Below are positions 7,589 to 16,229 of a stretch of 41,871 nucleotides of DNA, one piece after another (position 1 is the first letter of the stretch; every line of letters begins with the position of its first letter). The stretch lies in contig CALCXM010000125.1 of assembly GCA_937905825.1 (NCBI GenBank), positions 1 through 41,871 of the forward strand, in the 5' to 3' direction. The notes under the pieces were generated by a model. The model saw nothing but the letters and a program-made list of their open reading frames with translations, was not told the origin of the DNA and did no database searches. The position numbers and the translations under genes are program-made. Source of the stretch: an uncultured bacterium. Lineage in GTDB: Bacteria > Planctomycetota > UBA1135 > GCA-002686595.

Positions 7589-10202
7589 ACTCTGGAAGCG
7601 CGTTCGTGCCCTCTACGAGCAGCTGAGCGAATTGGAACCAGCAGAGCGCCGAACTCAGCTTGAAGCGCTGCAGGCGACAGACGTGCTGCGGCGTGAAGTG
7701 GAGCGTTTGTTTGCCGCGGATGAAACCGGTGATCAGTTCTTGGAGTCTCCCTTGGGGGAACGCTTGGAGATCCCTGAAGACTCAACGGACTTGGTCGGTC
7801 AACGGGTGGGCGACTTCGAGCTCCTGCGAAAAATAGCTGCGGGAGGCATGGCGACCGTATACGAGGCTTCCCAGCAGGATCCAGCCCGGCGCGTGGCGCT
7901 GAAGGTCATGCGCCAGGGACTGAGCTCGCCTTCGGCCCGCAATCGCTTTCACTTCGAGTCTGAATTACTAGGGCGCTTGCAGCATCCGGGCATCGCGCAG
8001 ATTTACCACGCGGGGGTGCTCCGCACGGGCTCGCAGGGTGGGATGGAGACGCCTTGGTTCGCCCTGGAGTTTGTCGAGGGAGCGCGCAACTTCACCAACT
8101 ACGCGCGCGAAGCGACCTTGGACTTCGACGACAAGATCCGGCTCTTCCTCGAACTCTTGGCGGCGGTCCAACATGGTCATCAACGGGGCATCGTGCATCG
8201 CGATCTCAAGCCAGACAATGTGCTCGTCAGTGAGGACGGTCACGTCAAGGTCATCGACTTCGGAGTGGCGCGCAGTTTGGATCGAGGCGAAGAGCTCGAA
8301 CTGACGCGCGAGGGCGAACTGATCGGCACCTTGCGTTACATGAGTCCGGAACAGCTCTCGGGGACGGCCGCGGACATCGATGCCAGGACAGACGTGTACA
8401 GCCTTGGTGTCTTGTTGCACGAGTTGGCTTGCGGACATCCGCCCTATGACTTGACTGGGCGTTCCATCACGCAAGTGGCCGACATTGTTCGCCACCAAGA
8501 GCCCCTGGCACCTAGCCGTCTGCTCAGCGGGTTGCCCCCGGAGTTGGACTGGATCTGCGCGAAGGCTATGGCTAAGTTGCCCGAAGAGCGCTACGAGTCT
8601 GTTTCGTCGCTCTCGGCTGATCTCGGACGCTTGCTGGCACAGCAACCCGTGTCCGTCGGCTCCCCCAGCTCCCTCTACTTGTTGCGCAAGTTTGTCCGGC
8701 GCAACCGGTCCGCCGTGCTGGCCGCGGGCTCGATGCTCTTCCTGTTGATTGCGGGCTTGGCTGGAACAGGCTTAGGCTTGTGGAAGTCAAAGCAGGCCGA
8801 ACTCTTGATGGACCTTGAGCGCAGAGAAGCGCTGGAACAGGCCGCGCAAGCCAGCGAGATGCTGACCTTCTTGCTGGAAGCGATCGAAGCGCCCGCCCCC
8901 GGTCAGTCGGGTCGCGACATCACCATGGCGGCCTTCTTGACGGAAGCTGCGAAAGCCGTCGATCAACGCTTCGAGCAGCGACCGCGCATTCGGGGTTGGT
9001 TGCACCTAGCTCTCGGTCGTTCCTATCACAGCCTCGGGGATGTGCAGATGGCCGAGCAGAATTTGCTGGCGGCGACGGTTGCGTTTCGCAGCGCTCCAAA
9101 CCGTTTGCCTTCCGAGTTGGCGGAAGCACTGGTAGATCTGTCGGTGCAAACGCGCGAGTCGGGACGTTTCGCGGAAGCGCAAGCGCAGTTGTCCGAAGCT
9201 CGCGAAGTCCTCGCCGAGTTCGTCTCCGTGGAGGATCCGAAGGCCGCCGAGGCGCGCTTGAACTTACGGGCAAAAGAAGCCCAGTTGTTGATGGCCAAGG
9301 GAGAGCTCGCCGCAACGGAAGAACAGCTCGAGTCCTTGCTGCCGGAACTGATCGCGCAATTGGGGATCGACCACCCCCTGGTGCCGGTGCTCTGGCAAGA
9401 CCTGGGGGCCGTGCTTCACAAGACCGGCCGACTCGAGGAGGCGAAGGCACTCTACGACCGAGCGCTAGCGGCGTGGATTCGAGTTCGAGGACCAGACTAT
9501 CCCATGGCGCTCAAATTGCGCGGGCAGCTCGTGGTGCTCTTGCACAAGATGGGCCGCACGCAAGACGCGATCGGGCAATTGGAAGAGCTGCTCGCCACCA
9601 ACCGGCGGACCTTTGGTGATGAACACGCCGCCACGATCCTATGCATCAACAACCTGGCTAGCCTCTTCTACTTCGGAGCGCGCTACGCGGAGGCGGCTCC
9701 TTTGTACCGCGAAGCCGTCGAGCTGCTCGGGGTCGTAGCTCCCGAAGACCATTCCATGTTGGGGGTGATCTGGCTGAATCTCGGAAACTGCGAGGCAGCT
9801 CTGGGCAATCCAGATGCGGCGCAGGAAGCGTTTCAGATCGCCCTCGATAGCCGCCGCAAGAACCATGGTGTTGCGCACGCCGACAGCGTTCGGGCTTTCG
9901 AGGAATACCTGGCCTTCGCGGATCGCGTGTCGAACGGGGAGTTGAAGGTGCAGCTCTACCGGGGCTGCCTGGAGCAACTACGTGAGACGGAAGGTCCGGG
10001 GCACCCGCTCTACTTCCAGCATGAGTTGCGCCTTGCTCATGTGTTGCTAGACCTGGGACGCGTGGATGAAGCCGTCGAGTTGTACGGCGAAGCCGGTTCC
10101 AGCTTCGCCGCTGGCGAACGCGGGGTGGAGCCTGAGTCGGCCACGATCGCAGAGCAACGTCTAAAAGAACTTGGGGAACGCATCGACGAAGCCGGCGGCT
10201 GA
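7560..10202 (+). CDS. Receptor-like Ser/Thr protein kinase with transmembrane helix and TPR sensor domain
   Basis: About 880 residues. The start is uncertain: the GTG at 7560 (preceded by GGAGAGG about four bases upstream) and the TTG at 7578 are both plausible and both lie inside the end of the sigma gene; I use 7560. The kinase domain spans about 84-367: glycine loop IAAGGMATVYE (92-102), catalytic Lys in RVALKV (K115), HRDLKPDN (213-220), DFG (233-235) and GTLRYMSPEQ. All catalytic residues are intact, so it should be active. A single transmembrane helix at about 384-406 is followed by some 470 residues rich in TPR-like repeats, which face outward if the kinase is cytoplasmic. The short N-terminal segment WKRVRALYEQLSELEP is common ahead of such kinases. 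An intrinsic terminator follows at 10263. Confidence 0.9.
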   Translation: MGAACRLDPELWKRVRALYEQLSELEPAERRTQLEALQATDVLRREVERLFAADETGDQFLESPLGERLEIPEDSTDLVGQRVGDFELLRKIAAGGMATVYEASQQDPARRVALKVMRQGLSSPSARNRFHFESELLGRLQHPGIAQIYHAGVLRTGSQGGMETPWFALEFVEGARNFTNYAREATLDFDDKIRLFLELLAAVQHGHQRGIVHRDLKPDNVLVSEDGHVKVIDFGVARSLDRGEELELTREGELIGTLRYMSPEQLSGTAADIDARTDVYSLGVLLHELACGHPPYDLTGRSITQVADIVRHQEPLAPSRLLSGLPPELDWICAKAMAKLPEERYESVSSLSADLGRLLAQQPVSVGSPSSLYLLRKFVRRNRSAVLAAGSMLFLLIAGLAGTGLGLWKSKQAELLMDLERREALEQAAQASEMLTFLLEAIEAPAPGQSGRDITMAAFLTEAAKAVDQRFEQRPRIRGWLHLALGRSYHSLGDVQMAEQNLLAATVAFRSAPNRLPSELAEALVDLSVQTRESGRFAEAQAQLSEAREVLAEFVSVEDPKAAEARLNLRAKEAQLLMAKGELAATEEQLESLLPELIAQLGIDHPLVPVLWQDLGAVLHKTGRLEEAKALYDRALAAWIRVRGPDYPMALKLRGQLVVLLHKMGRTQDAIGQLEELLATNRRTFGDEHAATILCINNLASLFYFGARYAEAAPLYREAVELLGVVAPEDHSMLGVIWLNLGNCEAALGNPDAAQEAFQIALDSRRKNHGVAHADSVRAFEEYLAFADRVSNGELKVQLYRGCLEQLRETEGPGHPLYFQHELRLAHVLLDLGRVDEAVELYGEAGSSFAAGERGVEPESATIAEQRLKELGERIDEAGG

Positions 10203-10262
10203 TGGGCGCTTCGATTCCCCTGGGGTGCGGTCGCGGGAGGGCCACCCGAGCCGCCCATCGGG

Positions 10263-10300
10263 CCCTGGAGGGTCAGAACGGGCCTTCAGGGAGTTTTTTT
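10263..10300 (+). terminator. Intrinsic terminator after the kinase gene
   Basis: CCCTGGAGG (10263-10271) and CCTTCAGGG (10283-10291) form a 9-bp stem with one G-U pair and an 11-base loop. Two bases later comes a run of seven T (10294-10300). It lies 60 bases beyond the kinase stop and ends the 5521-10202 unit. The rest of the stretch to 10471 holds no gene that I can support. Confidence 0.75.
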
Positions 10301-10471
10301 GAAATCGGTGATAGAAGCCGTCCCGGATTCTCGTGTTCCTAGTTGAGGCGCCCAAGCGACGCTGCCCGGCCTGAGGCTGGGAGAGCTCGAAGCGCTACCC
10401 AAAGCAATCCGAGGACAGGAACCGAGCCTGCCTCACTTTCACCCGAACAGAACTCTTTAGCCCCAATCTTC

Positions 10472-11665
10472 ATGTCCATGTCACCCTCAATTCAGTCCAC
10501 CCGCGTGGCCGCCTCAGCACTGATCGGTCTCCTAATGCTCGGGGCCCCTGCCCATGCCGACGTACGGGTGGACTCCACCTACGTGGAGGGAGACGTGAAG
10601 GCCCTTGGAGGTGGTGGGGCGACTCCGGTACCTGCAGCTGACTTCATCTCACAACTGAGCTACAACGGAATGGCGCAGGCGAACACTTTCGCAGACACCA
10701 CCGTGGCCACGGCATTCGATGGATTGGGCAACCCCCAGGGCTCGGGCCAAGGCATCGGGTCGACCACGGTCGATTGCACGACGGCGGGGACGACTCTTAG
10801 TGGCACGGGCAGCACCAGTGCCTTCTTCCAGGCGTCCGGCGGCCTTGGCGTGGGGGAAGCGCTGACACGCGTCAACCTCGACATCAACTTTCGCGTGACG
10901 GGCGCTCCGGTGAATTACACTCTCGTCCTCAACCTGCTCGGTCAATACGAGTCGGGTGATCAGGTTCAACTGAGGAAGTTGGGCCCCGTCGGCTACACAA
11001 TTCTGGGGATCGTGAGTCCAATCACACCCAGCCAGAACATTTCCGGGACCTTGCAACCCGGTGTCTATCGCTTGTTCGGTTTTATCGCCGCAACGGAGTC
11101 AGGCGGTTCGGCCCAAGGCTCCGGCACGGAGGTGGTGGGCTACGACTACAACCTAACCTTCGACAGTGCAACGATCCTGACGTTCAACGGGGCTGCGAAC
11201 ACGGGCAACGCCTTCTGTTTTGGAGATGGATCAGGCAGCCCATGTCCCTGCGGCAACAGTGGAGCCCTGGGGGCTGGTTGCGCGAACTCAACGTCGGCGG
11301 GCGCCGTTCTAACCGGTATCGGTGGAGCCACCTTCGCAGATGATTACTTCGCCTTGAACGTCTCGGGAATTCCGCCCTCGAACCCCGGTCTTTGCGTCAA
11401 GGGCTCCTTGCAGCTCGGAAGCGGCAACCCTGTGGGCGATGGCCTCTTGTGTGCGAACCCGCAACTGCGTTCCCAGGTGATCAGCGCGAATATCCTCGGA
11501 GATGTGGTCATGAAGGACTGGCACGGCCAACCGTTTGGCACCTACCCGTTCGCGGCCAACGTTGGGTCAACCACGTACTACCAATGGTGGTATCGCGATG
11601 TTGCGAACCCTTGCACGGGCGCGGGCTTCAACTTCTCGAACGCGTGGCAAGTGGACTGGCTGTAG
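10472..11665 (+). CDS. Secreted protein with lineage-specific Cys/Gly-rich signature
   Basis: 397 residues from the ATG at 10472 (a second ATG at 10478 is equally possible). The frame is open to 10343 but the extra 43 residues are charged and not signal-like. A clear signal peptide (RVAASALIGLLMLGAPAHA) ends near residue 35. Residues 36-240 are a Thr/Gly/Ser-rich, beta-sandwich-like domain. It is followed at about 247-285 by the signature FCFGDGSGSPCPCGN, then GAGCANSTSAGAVLTG, with Cys in a fixed pattern, and then about 110 residues ending in FNFSNAWQVDWL. I recall this signature from many secreted proteins of Poly30-like planctomycetes, where it may be a surface-attachment or disulfide-stabilised sorting module; that role is inferred. 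It is followed by convergent genes, so it is a single-gene unit. Confidence 0.82.
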   Translation: MSMSPSIQSTRVAASALIGLLMLGAPAHADVRVDSTYVEGDVKALGGGGATPVPAADFISQLSYNGMAQANTFADTTVATAFDGLGNPQGSGQGIGSTTVDCTTAGTTLSGTGSTSAFFQASGGLGVGEALTRVNLDINFRVTGAPVNYTLVLNLLGQYESGDQVQLRKLGPVGYTILGIVSPITPSQNISGTLQPGVYRLFGFIAATESGGSAQGSGTEVVGYDYNLTFDSATILTFNGAANTGNAFCFGDGSGSPCPCGNSGALGAGCANSTSAGAVLTGIGGATFADDYFALNVSGIPPSNPGLCVKGSLQLGSGNPVGDGLLCANPQLRSQVISANILGDVVMKDWHGQPFGTYPFAANVGSTTYYQWWYRDVANPCTGAGFNFSNAWQVDWL

Positions 11666-11710
11666 GCGGCCTCTTCCCAGTTTTTTGGACCCTGGGGCAA
11701 GGCGAGTTGA

Positions 11711-11735
11711 GCTCGACAGCATCCTAGGGTCGAGC
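11711..11735. terminator. Inverted repeat between convergent genes, possible bidirectional terminator
   Basis: GCTCGAC (11711-11717) and GTCGAGC (11729-11735) form a perfect 7-bp stem with an 11-base loop. It sits midway between the convergent stops at 11665 and 11803. There is no T-run on either side, so it would need help to terminate, or may be incidental. Confidence 0.3.
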
Positions 11736-11802
11736 AAGGCAGCCTCCAAGCAGTCCTGTTCCTGGCCAAAGACCTCGCAGCCACGCGTCAGGTCCGAGCC
11801 TC

Positions 11803-14800
11803 CTAGCTGCGCATGGCTTCCACGGGAACGAGTTCGTCCGTTTGGATGCCCGCTTGGGGCTCAATCGTCTCCCCATGGCCAAAGAGGCGCTTGATGTCGT
11901 TCAGAACCATGTACGTGGCCGGCACGAAAATCAACGTGATCGCGGTGGAGAACAGAACTCCAAAGGCCAGGGCGATGGCCATCGGGATCAGGAACTGAGC
12001 CTGCACGCTGGTCTCGAACATCAGGGGCGTGAGCCCTGCAAAGGTCGTCAAGGAGGTCAGCATGATCGGGCGGAAACGACGCACCCCGGCGTCGCGAATT
12101 CCTTCGAGCAGGGTGCCGCCCTCGTGCTTGTGTTGGTTGATGAAGTCCACCAGCACCAGAGAGTCGTTCACCACCACGCCGGTCAAGGCGACGATGCCCA
12201 CCATGGAAAGCACGGACAAGTCGTGCCCCAGCAAGAGGTGTCCAAGAACCGCACCGATGATGCCGAAGGGAATCGCACTCATCACGATGGCCGGTTGCAG
12301 GTACGACTTGAAGGGGATCGCCATCAAGGCGTAGATCACGAGCAGCGCGATGATGGCGCGCATGCCGAGCACGGTCATGGCGGAGGCCAATTCCGCTGTC
12401 TGACCCTCCTTCGACCACTGGACCTGGGGATAGTCGCGCTCGATACCTGGCAAGCTGGCCAGTTCCAAGGCTGCGTAGACATCTCCATTGGTCGTGATCG
12501 TCGGATCCACGTCGGCAGTCACCGTGACCACCCGGTTGCGGTTCGAGCGTTGAATCGTCGCGTAGCCGCGCCCCAGGTTGGCCGTCGCGACCTGGGCGAA
12601 GGGCACCTCGTCGCCACTCGGCGTGCGGATGCGCATCTTCTCCAAGGTGTGCAAGGTGCGCCGGTCCTCTTCCGGATAGCGCACCATGACCTTGACCTCG
12701 TCGCGACCGCGCTGGATGCGTTGGGCCTCTTCCCCGTAGAAGGCTTGCCGCACCTGGCGCGCCAAGCCGCCGAGGGTCAAGCCGAGGGCTTCGGCCGAGG
12801 GCAAGATCTCAAACTGGATCTCTTGCTTGCCGCCCCGGAAGCTGTCCGCTACGTCGTAGACACCGGCCACCTGATTGAGATCCTCTTTCAAGCGATCGGC
12901 GCAGATGCGTAGGTGCTCCACGTTCTTGCCGGAGAACTGGATCGTGATGGCATCGCCACCTCCCATCACGTCCGCGGAGAAGACCAGCTCCACCGCGCCC
13001 GGGATCGGGCCGCACAGGCTTCGCCAGAGTTCGACGATGCGTTCGGTGGTCATGTCCTCGCGGGTTTCGGTGGGGGTCAACTCGATCAGGACCTCCCCGA
13101 GATGGCTGCCCGTGGGCCCGCCGCTGGAACCCTTGTGCTTTTGCTGGTTGGCCACCGGTTGCTCTCCGACCGCAGTTACGGAGTGGCGCACCACGTCGTC
13201 GCCTCCGCGCTCTTCGCGAATCTGGGTTTGGAGCAAGCTCGCGGACTGCTCCAGCTGGGCCACGGCTCGGCGCGTCACTTCGGGGGACGTGCCGAGGGGC
13301 ATGGTCAAGCGCGCCGCCACCATGTCTCCGGGGATCTTGGGGAAGCTGATGAAGCGCACGAGCCCGCCACCCACGGCGCCAACCGTGAGAAGCAGCACCG
13401 CGATCGCCGAGGCTTGCGTCAAGTAACGCCAGCGCAACGCGAAGTCCAGGGAAGGCCGGTACACGTTCAGGGCGAACCACAAAAGGCCGCGCTCGCAGCG
13501 GGACTGCAGGGCCATCCACCAGGTGAAGGGCGGGATCTTCGAGCAGGACTCGGCGAGGCCGCCACCGTGGGCTAAGTGCGCCGGCAGGATGATCTTCGAC
13601 TCCGCCCAAGAGATCAGCAGAATAGGAATCACCACCATGGGGAAGACGGTGAAGTACTTGCCAAACATCCCAGGCAGCTGAATCATGGGGGCGAAGGCCG
13701 CCACGGTCGTCATCACGGCAAAGGTCACGGGCACCGCGACCTTGTTGGCCCCGCGGATGGTCGCGGCCAACTTGTCCCCGCCCGCTTGCTGTTCGGTGTA
13801 GACACTTTCGCCGACGACGATCGCGTCGTCGACGATGATGCCGAGCACGAGGATGAAGGCGAACAGGGACAGCATGTTGATGGACTGGCCGATCTCCGGC
13901 AGCACCACCATCACTCCGAGGAACGAGATCGGAATGCCCATGGTGACCCAGAAGGCCAGGCGGAAGCGCAGGAAGAGCGCCAGCACGATGAACACGAGCA
14001 GCAGTCCCTGGAGCCCGTTCTTGGCGAGCAGGGACAAACGCCCTTGCAAGAGCACCGAGGCGTCCGAGAAGACCGTCAGGGAAATGCCCGCGGGCATGGT
14101 CGCTCGCGCTTCCTCGACGTACTGCTTGACCTTGTCCGCCACGTGCACGGCGTTCTCTTCACCGACGCGGAAGACTTGGACCTGCACCGCAGGCTCGCCG
14201 TTGAACATGGCCGACTGCGACGTGTCCTCGAAGTCGTCCAAGATCTTGGCCACATCACCGAGCAAGAGGCGCGTGCCATCGGGGCGGCTGAGCAGCACCA
14301 AGTTGTGGAACTCGCTGGCCACGTAAGCCTGGCCCTTGGCTCGCAGCAACACCTCGCCGTTGCTGGTCTTGAGGGTGCCGCCGGACAGGTCGAGGGAGCT
14401 CCCTTGAATGGCCCGGGAGAGATCTTCGAAGGTCAGCCCGTAGCGTTGCAGGTCGTTCTCGGAAACCTCGATGGAGATCTCGCTAGGACGGGTGCTGGCC
14501 AGGACCACCTGGCTGATGCCGTCGATGTTGACGATCTCGTCGCGCACGCGCTCGCCCAGACTCTTGAGCACGTGCTCGCTCGCCTGGCCCGAGATCGCCA
14601 CGTTGATGACCTGATGGCGCATCACGATCTCTTCGATGATCGGCTTCTCGGCCAGCTCAGGGAAGGTATTGATGGCGCTGACGCGCGTTTTGACGTCGTC
14701 GAGCACGCGCCGCGGGTCGGCGTTCTGCTTGAGCTGCACGGAAATGACGCCGCTGCCTTCCATGGCGGAGGAGGTGACCTTCTTGACCCCGTCCAAGGAA

Positions 14801-15018
14801 TAGACTTCCTCTTCGACCCGCGAGCAGATGGCTTCTTCGACTTCTTCCGGTGCGGCGCCCGGGTAGGGCACGCTGATCGTGATCGTGTCGAGACTGAACT
14901 CGGGGAAGAGCTCCATCTTCATGGTGGAGTAGGAGAGCGCTCCCATCACCATGATCACGATCATGACCAAGTTGGCCGCGACCGGGTTCTGCGCAAACCA
15001 GGCGACGATGGACTTCAT
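11803..15018 (-). CDS. RND-superfamily efflux pump, inner-membrane permease subunit
   Basis: 1071 residues, full length for an AcrB/HAE1-type transporter. It starts MKSIVAWFAQNPVAANLVMIV, with the first transmembrane helix at about 13-31, a large periplasmic porter domain (about 32-335), helices 2-6 (about 335-480), a second porter domain, and a C-terminal helix block at about 880-1040. The proton-relay Asp pair is seen as GIIVDDAIVVGE (D397 and D398). PYPGAAPEEVEEAI (about 51-64) is typical of the family. It pumps substrates out in exchange for protons through the adaptor and outer-membrane channel encoded just upstream. Its ATG overlaps the adaptor stop (ATGA at 15015-15018). Substrate cannot be deduced: metal (CusA-like) Met-relay residues are not obvious, so organic or hydrophobic substrates are more likely. 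Confidence 0.93.
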   Translation of the reverse strand: MKSIVAWFAQNPVAANLVMIVIMVMGALSYSTMKMELFPEFSLDTITISVPYPGAAPEEVEEAICSRVEEEVYSLDGVKKVTSSAMEGSGVISVQLKQNADPRRVLDDVKTRVSAINTFPELAEKPIIEEIVMRHQVINVAISGQASEHVLKSLGERVRDEIVNIDGISQVVLASTRPSEISIEVSENDLQRYGLTFEDLSRAIQGSSLDLSGGTLKTSNGEVLLRAKGQAYVASEFHNLVLLSRPDGTRLLLGDVAKILDDFEDTSQSAMFNGEPAVQVQVFRVGEENAVHVADKVKQYVEEARATMPAGISLTVFSDASVLLQGRLSLLAKNGLQGLLLVFIVLALFLRFRLAFWVTMGIPISFLGVMVVLPEIGQSINMLSLFAFILVLGIIVDDAIVVGESVYTEQQAGGDKLAATIRGANKVAVPVTFAVMTTVAAFAPMIQLPGMFGKYFTVFPMVVIPILLISWAESKIILPAHLAHGGGLAESCSKIPPFTWWMALQSRCERGLLWFALNVYRPSLDFALRWRYLTQASAIAVLLLTVGAVGGGLVRFISFPKIPGDMVAARLTMPLGTSPEVTRRAVAQLEQSASLLQTQIREERGGDDVVRHSVTAVGEQPVANQQKHKGSSGGPTGSHLGEVLIELTPTETREDMTTERIVELWRSLCGPIPGAVELVFSADVMGGGDAITIQFSGKNVEHLRICADRLKEDLNQVAGVYDVADSFRGGKQEIQFEILPSAEALGLTLGGLARQVRQAFYGEEAQRIQRGRDEVKVMVRYPEEDRRTLHTLEKMRIRTPSGDEVPFAQVATANLGRGYATIQRSNRNRVVTVTADVDPTITTNGDVYAALELASLPGIERDYPQVQWSKEGQTAELASAMTVLGMRAIIALLVIYALMAIPFKSYLQPAIVMSAIPFGIIGAVLGHLLLGHDLSVLSMVGIVALTGVVVNDSLVLVDFINQHKHEGGTLLEGIRDAGVRRFRPIMLTSLTTFAGLTPLMFETSVQAQFLIPMAIALAFGVLFSTAITLIFVPATYMVLNDIKRLFGHGETIEPQAGIQTDELVPVEAMRS

Positions 15019-16229
15019 CGGGGAGTCTCCTCTTGAGCTTCCGAGGTCGCCGCCGAGTCACTCGGAGGGTCCTGCAGGTGATCCGCGACGCGCATGCCTT
15101 CCGTGACGATCTCCAAGGGCGTGATCACCACCCGCGCGTTGGGCGGAAGCTGTGCGCGCAGGACGATGGAGTCCGCTTCGGAGCGCACGACCTGCGTGTC
15201 GATGAACTGCAAGCGGTTCTGGTCGTCGACCACGTAGACTTGATTGCCATCGCGCAAAGCCGTGCGCGGCAGCACGTACACGTCCTTCAGCAAGACGCCG
15301 CGCACCTTGGCGTTCACGAACATTCCAATGGCCAGGGGAACTTGAGCACCGCCGCCCGCTTGCCCGTAGGGATCTTGGATCTCGGCTACGGCCATGACCA
15401 TGCGTGAGGTGGGATCGATTTCGCCCTCCGTGCGCACCACGGTCGCTTGCCATTCATGCTGCGCCCCGGCGAACAGCGCGCTCAAGACCACGGACGGTCG
15501 CTGTAGCTGATCCTCACTGGACGAACCCAGGGGCAGGGAGAGCACCGCCAGTTCCTTGTCCTGCAAGGGCAAGCGCACTTCCGCCACTTGCGTTCCGTAG
15601 ATCGTGGCGATCGACATGCCCTTGGAAACGAATTGTCCGAGGCCGACCGCCTTGCGGCGAACTCGACCCTCAAAGGGAGCCGAGATGCGCGTGCGCTCTA
15701 GATCTCGCTTGGCTTTCTTGAGGTTGGCTTGGGCCGCCTTGAGATTGGCTTGCGCTTCCGCCAATTGAGGGATGCGCAGTGTCAGAGCACTCGCTTCGCC
15801 CTTTCCAAGGCTCTCCCATTCGCGCTTGGCCACGCTGGCGTCGGCTTGCTCTTCCTGCAAGAGCCGCGAAGCCCGGGCTACTTCCAGTTCCGCAAGGGTC
15901 AGCGCCAATTCATAGTCGGTGGGGTCCAAGCGCAGGAGCTCCTCCCCGGCCTGGAAGAACCCGCCGTTGCGCAAGGAAGGGGAGACGGCGGTCACGCGAC
16001 CGGACACCTCGCAAACCAGCTCGCTTTCCAAGCGGGGCACGACGCTGCCTTGGCTCGGCACGTGCACCTGATAGTCGGTTAGCTCGGGCAGCATGGTGCG
16101 CACCCGCGGCACAGGAATCACGCGCTCGACAGAAACGGGGACCGGGCGATTGTCGACCAGGGTCTTTGCGCCGACGGCACCGAGGCCGATGACGGCCACG
16201 GGCAGCACGATCTTGAGAGCGGTATTCAT
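15015..16229 (-). CDS. RND efflux periplasmic adaptor (membrane fusion protein)
   Basis: 404 residues from the ATG at 16229, which overlaps the upstream TGA (ATGA at 16226-16229); the longer reading to 16367 is rejected. One N-terminal hydrophobic helix (about 5-22) anchors or exports it; no lipobox is seen. Domain order is typical of HlyD/AcrA adaptors: first half of the lipoyl domain (SELVCEVSGRVTAVSPSLRNGGFF, in parts), a helical hairpin with alanine-rich repeats (EAQANLKAAQANLKKAKRDL, about 155-175), second lipoyl half (RISAPFEGRVRRKAVGLGQFV region), then beta-barrel and membrane-proximal domains. It bridges the permease downstream and the outer-membrane lipoprotein upstream. Family call is firm; transported substrate is not known. 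Confidence 0.92.
   Translation of the reverse strand: MNTALKIVLPVAVIGLGAVGAKTLVDNRPVPVSVERVIPVPRVRTMLPELTDYQVHVPSQGSVVPRLESELVCEVSGRVTAVSPSLRNGGFFQAGEELLRLDPTDYELALTLAELEVARASRLLQEEQADASVAKREWESLGKGEASALTLRIPQLAEAQANLKAAQANLKKAKRDLERTRISAPFEGRVRRKAVGLGQFVSKGMSIATIYGTQVAEVRLPLQDKELAVLSLPLGSSSEDQLQRPSVVLSALFAGAQHEWQATVVRTEGEIDPTSRMVMAVAEIQDPYGQAGGGAQVPLAIGMFVNAKVRGVLLKDVYVLPRTALRDGNQVYVVDDQNRLQFIDTQVVRSEADSIVLRAQLPPNARVVITPLEIVTEGMRVADHLQDPPSDSAATSEAQEETPR

Noticed and set aside
13576..15036. Long plus-strand open frame (486 codons) opposite the RND pump
   Set aside because: Rich in Arg/His/Gly/Asp with no domain, lies wholly antisense to a clear transporter and is expected from high GC content.
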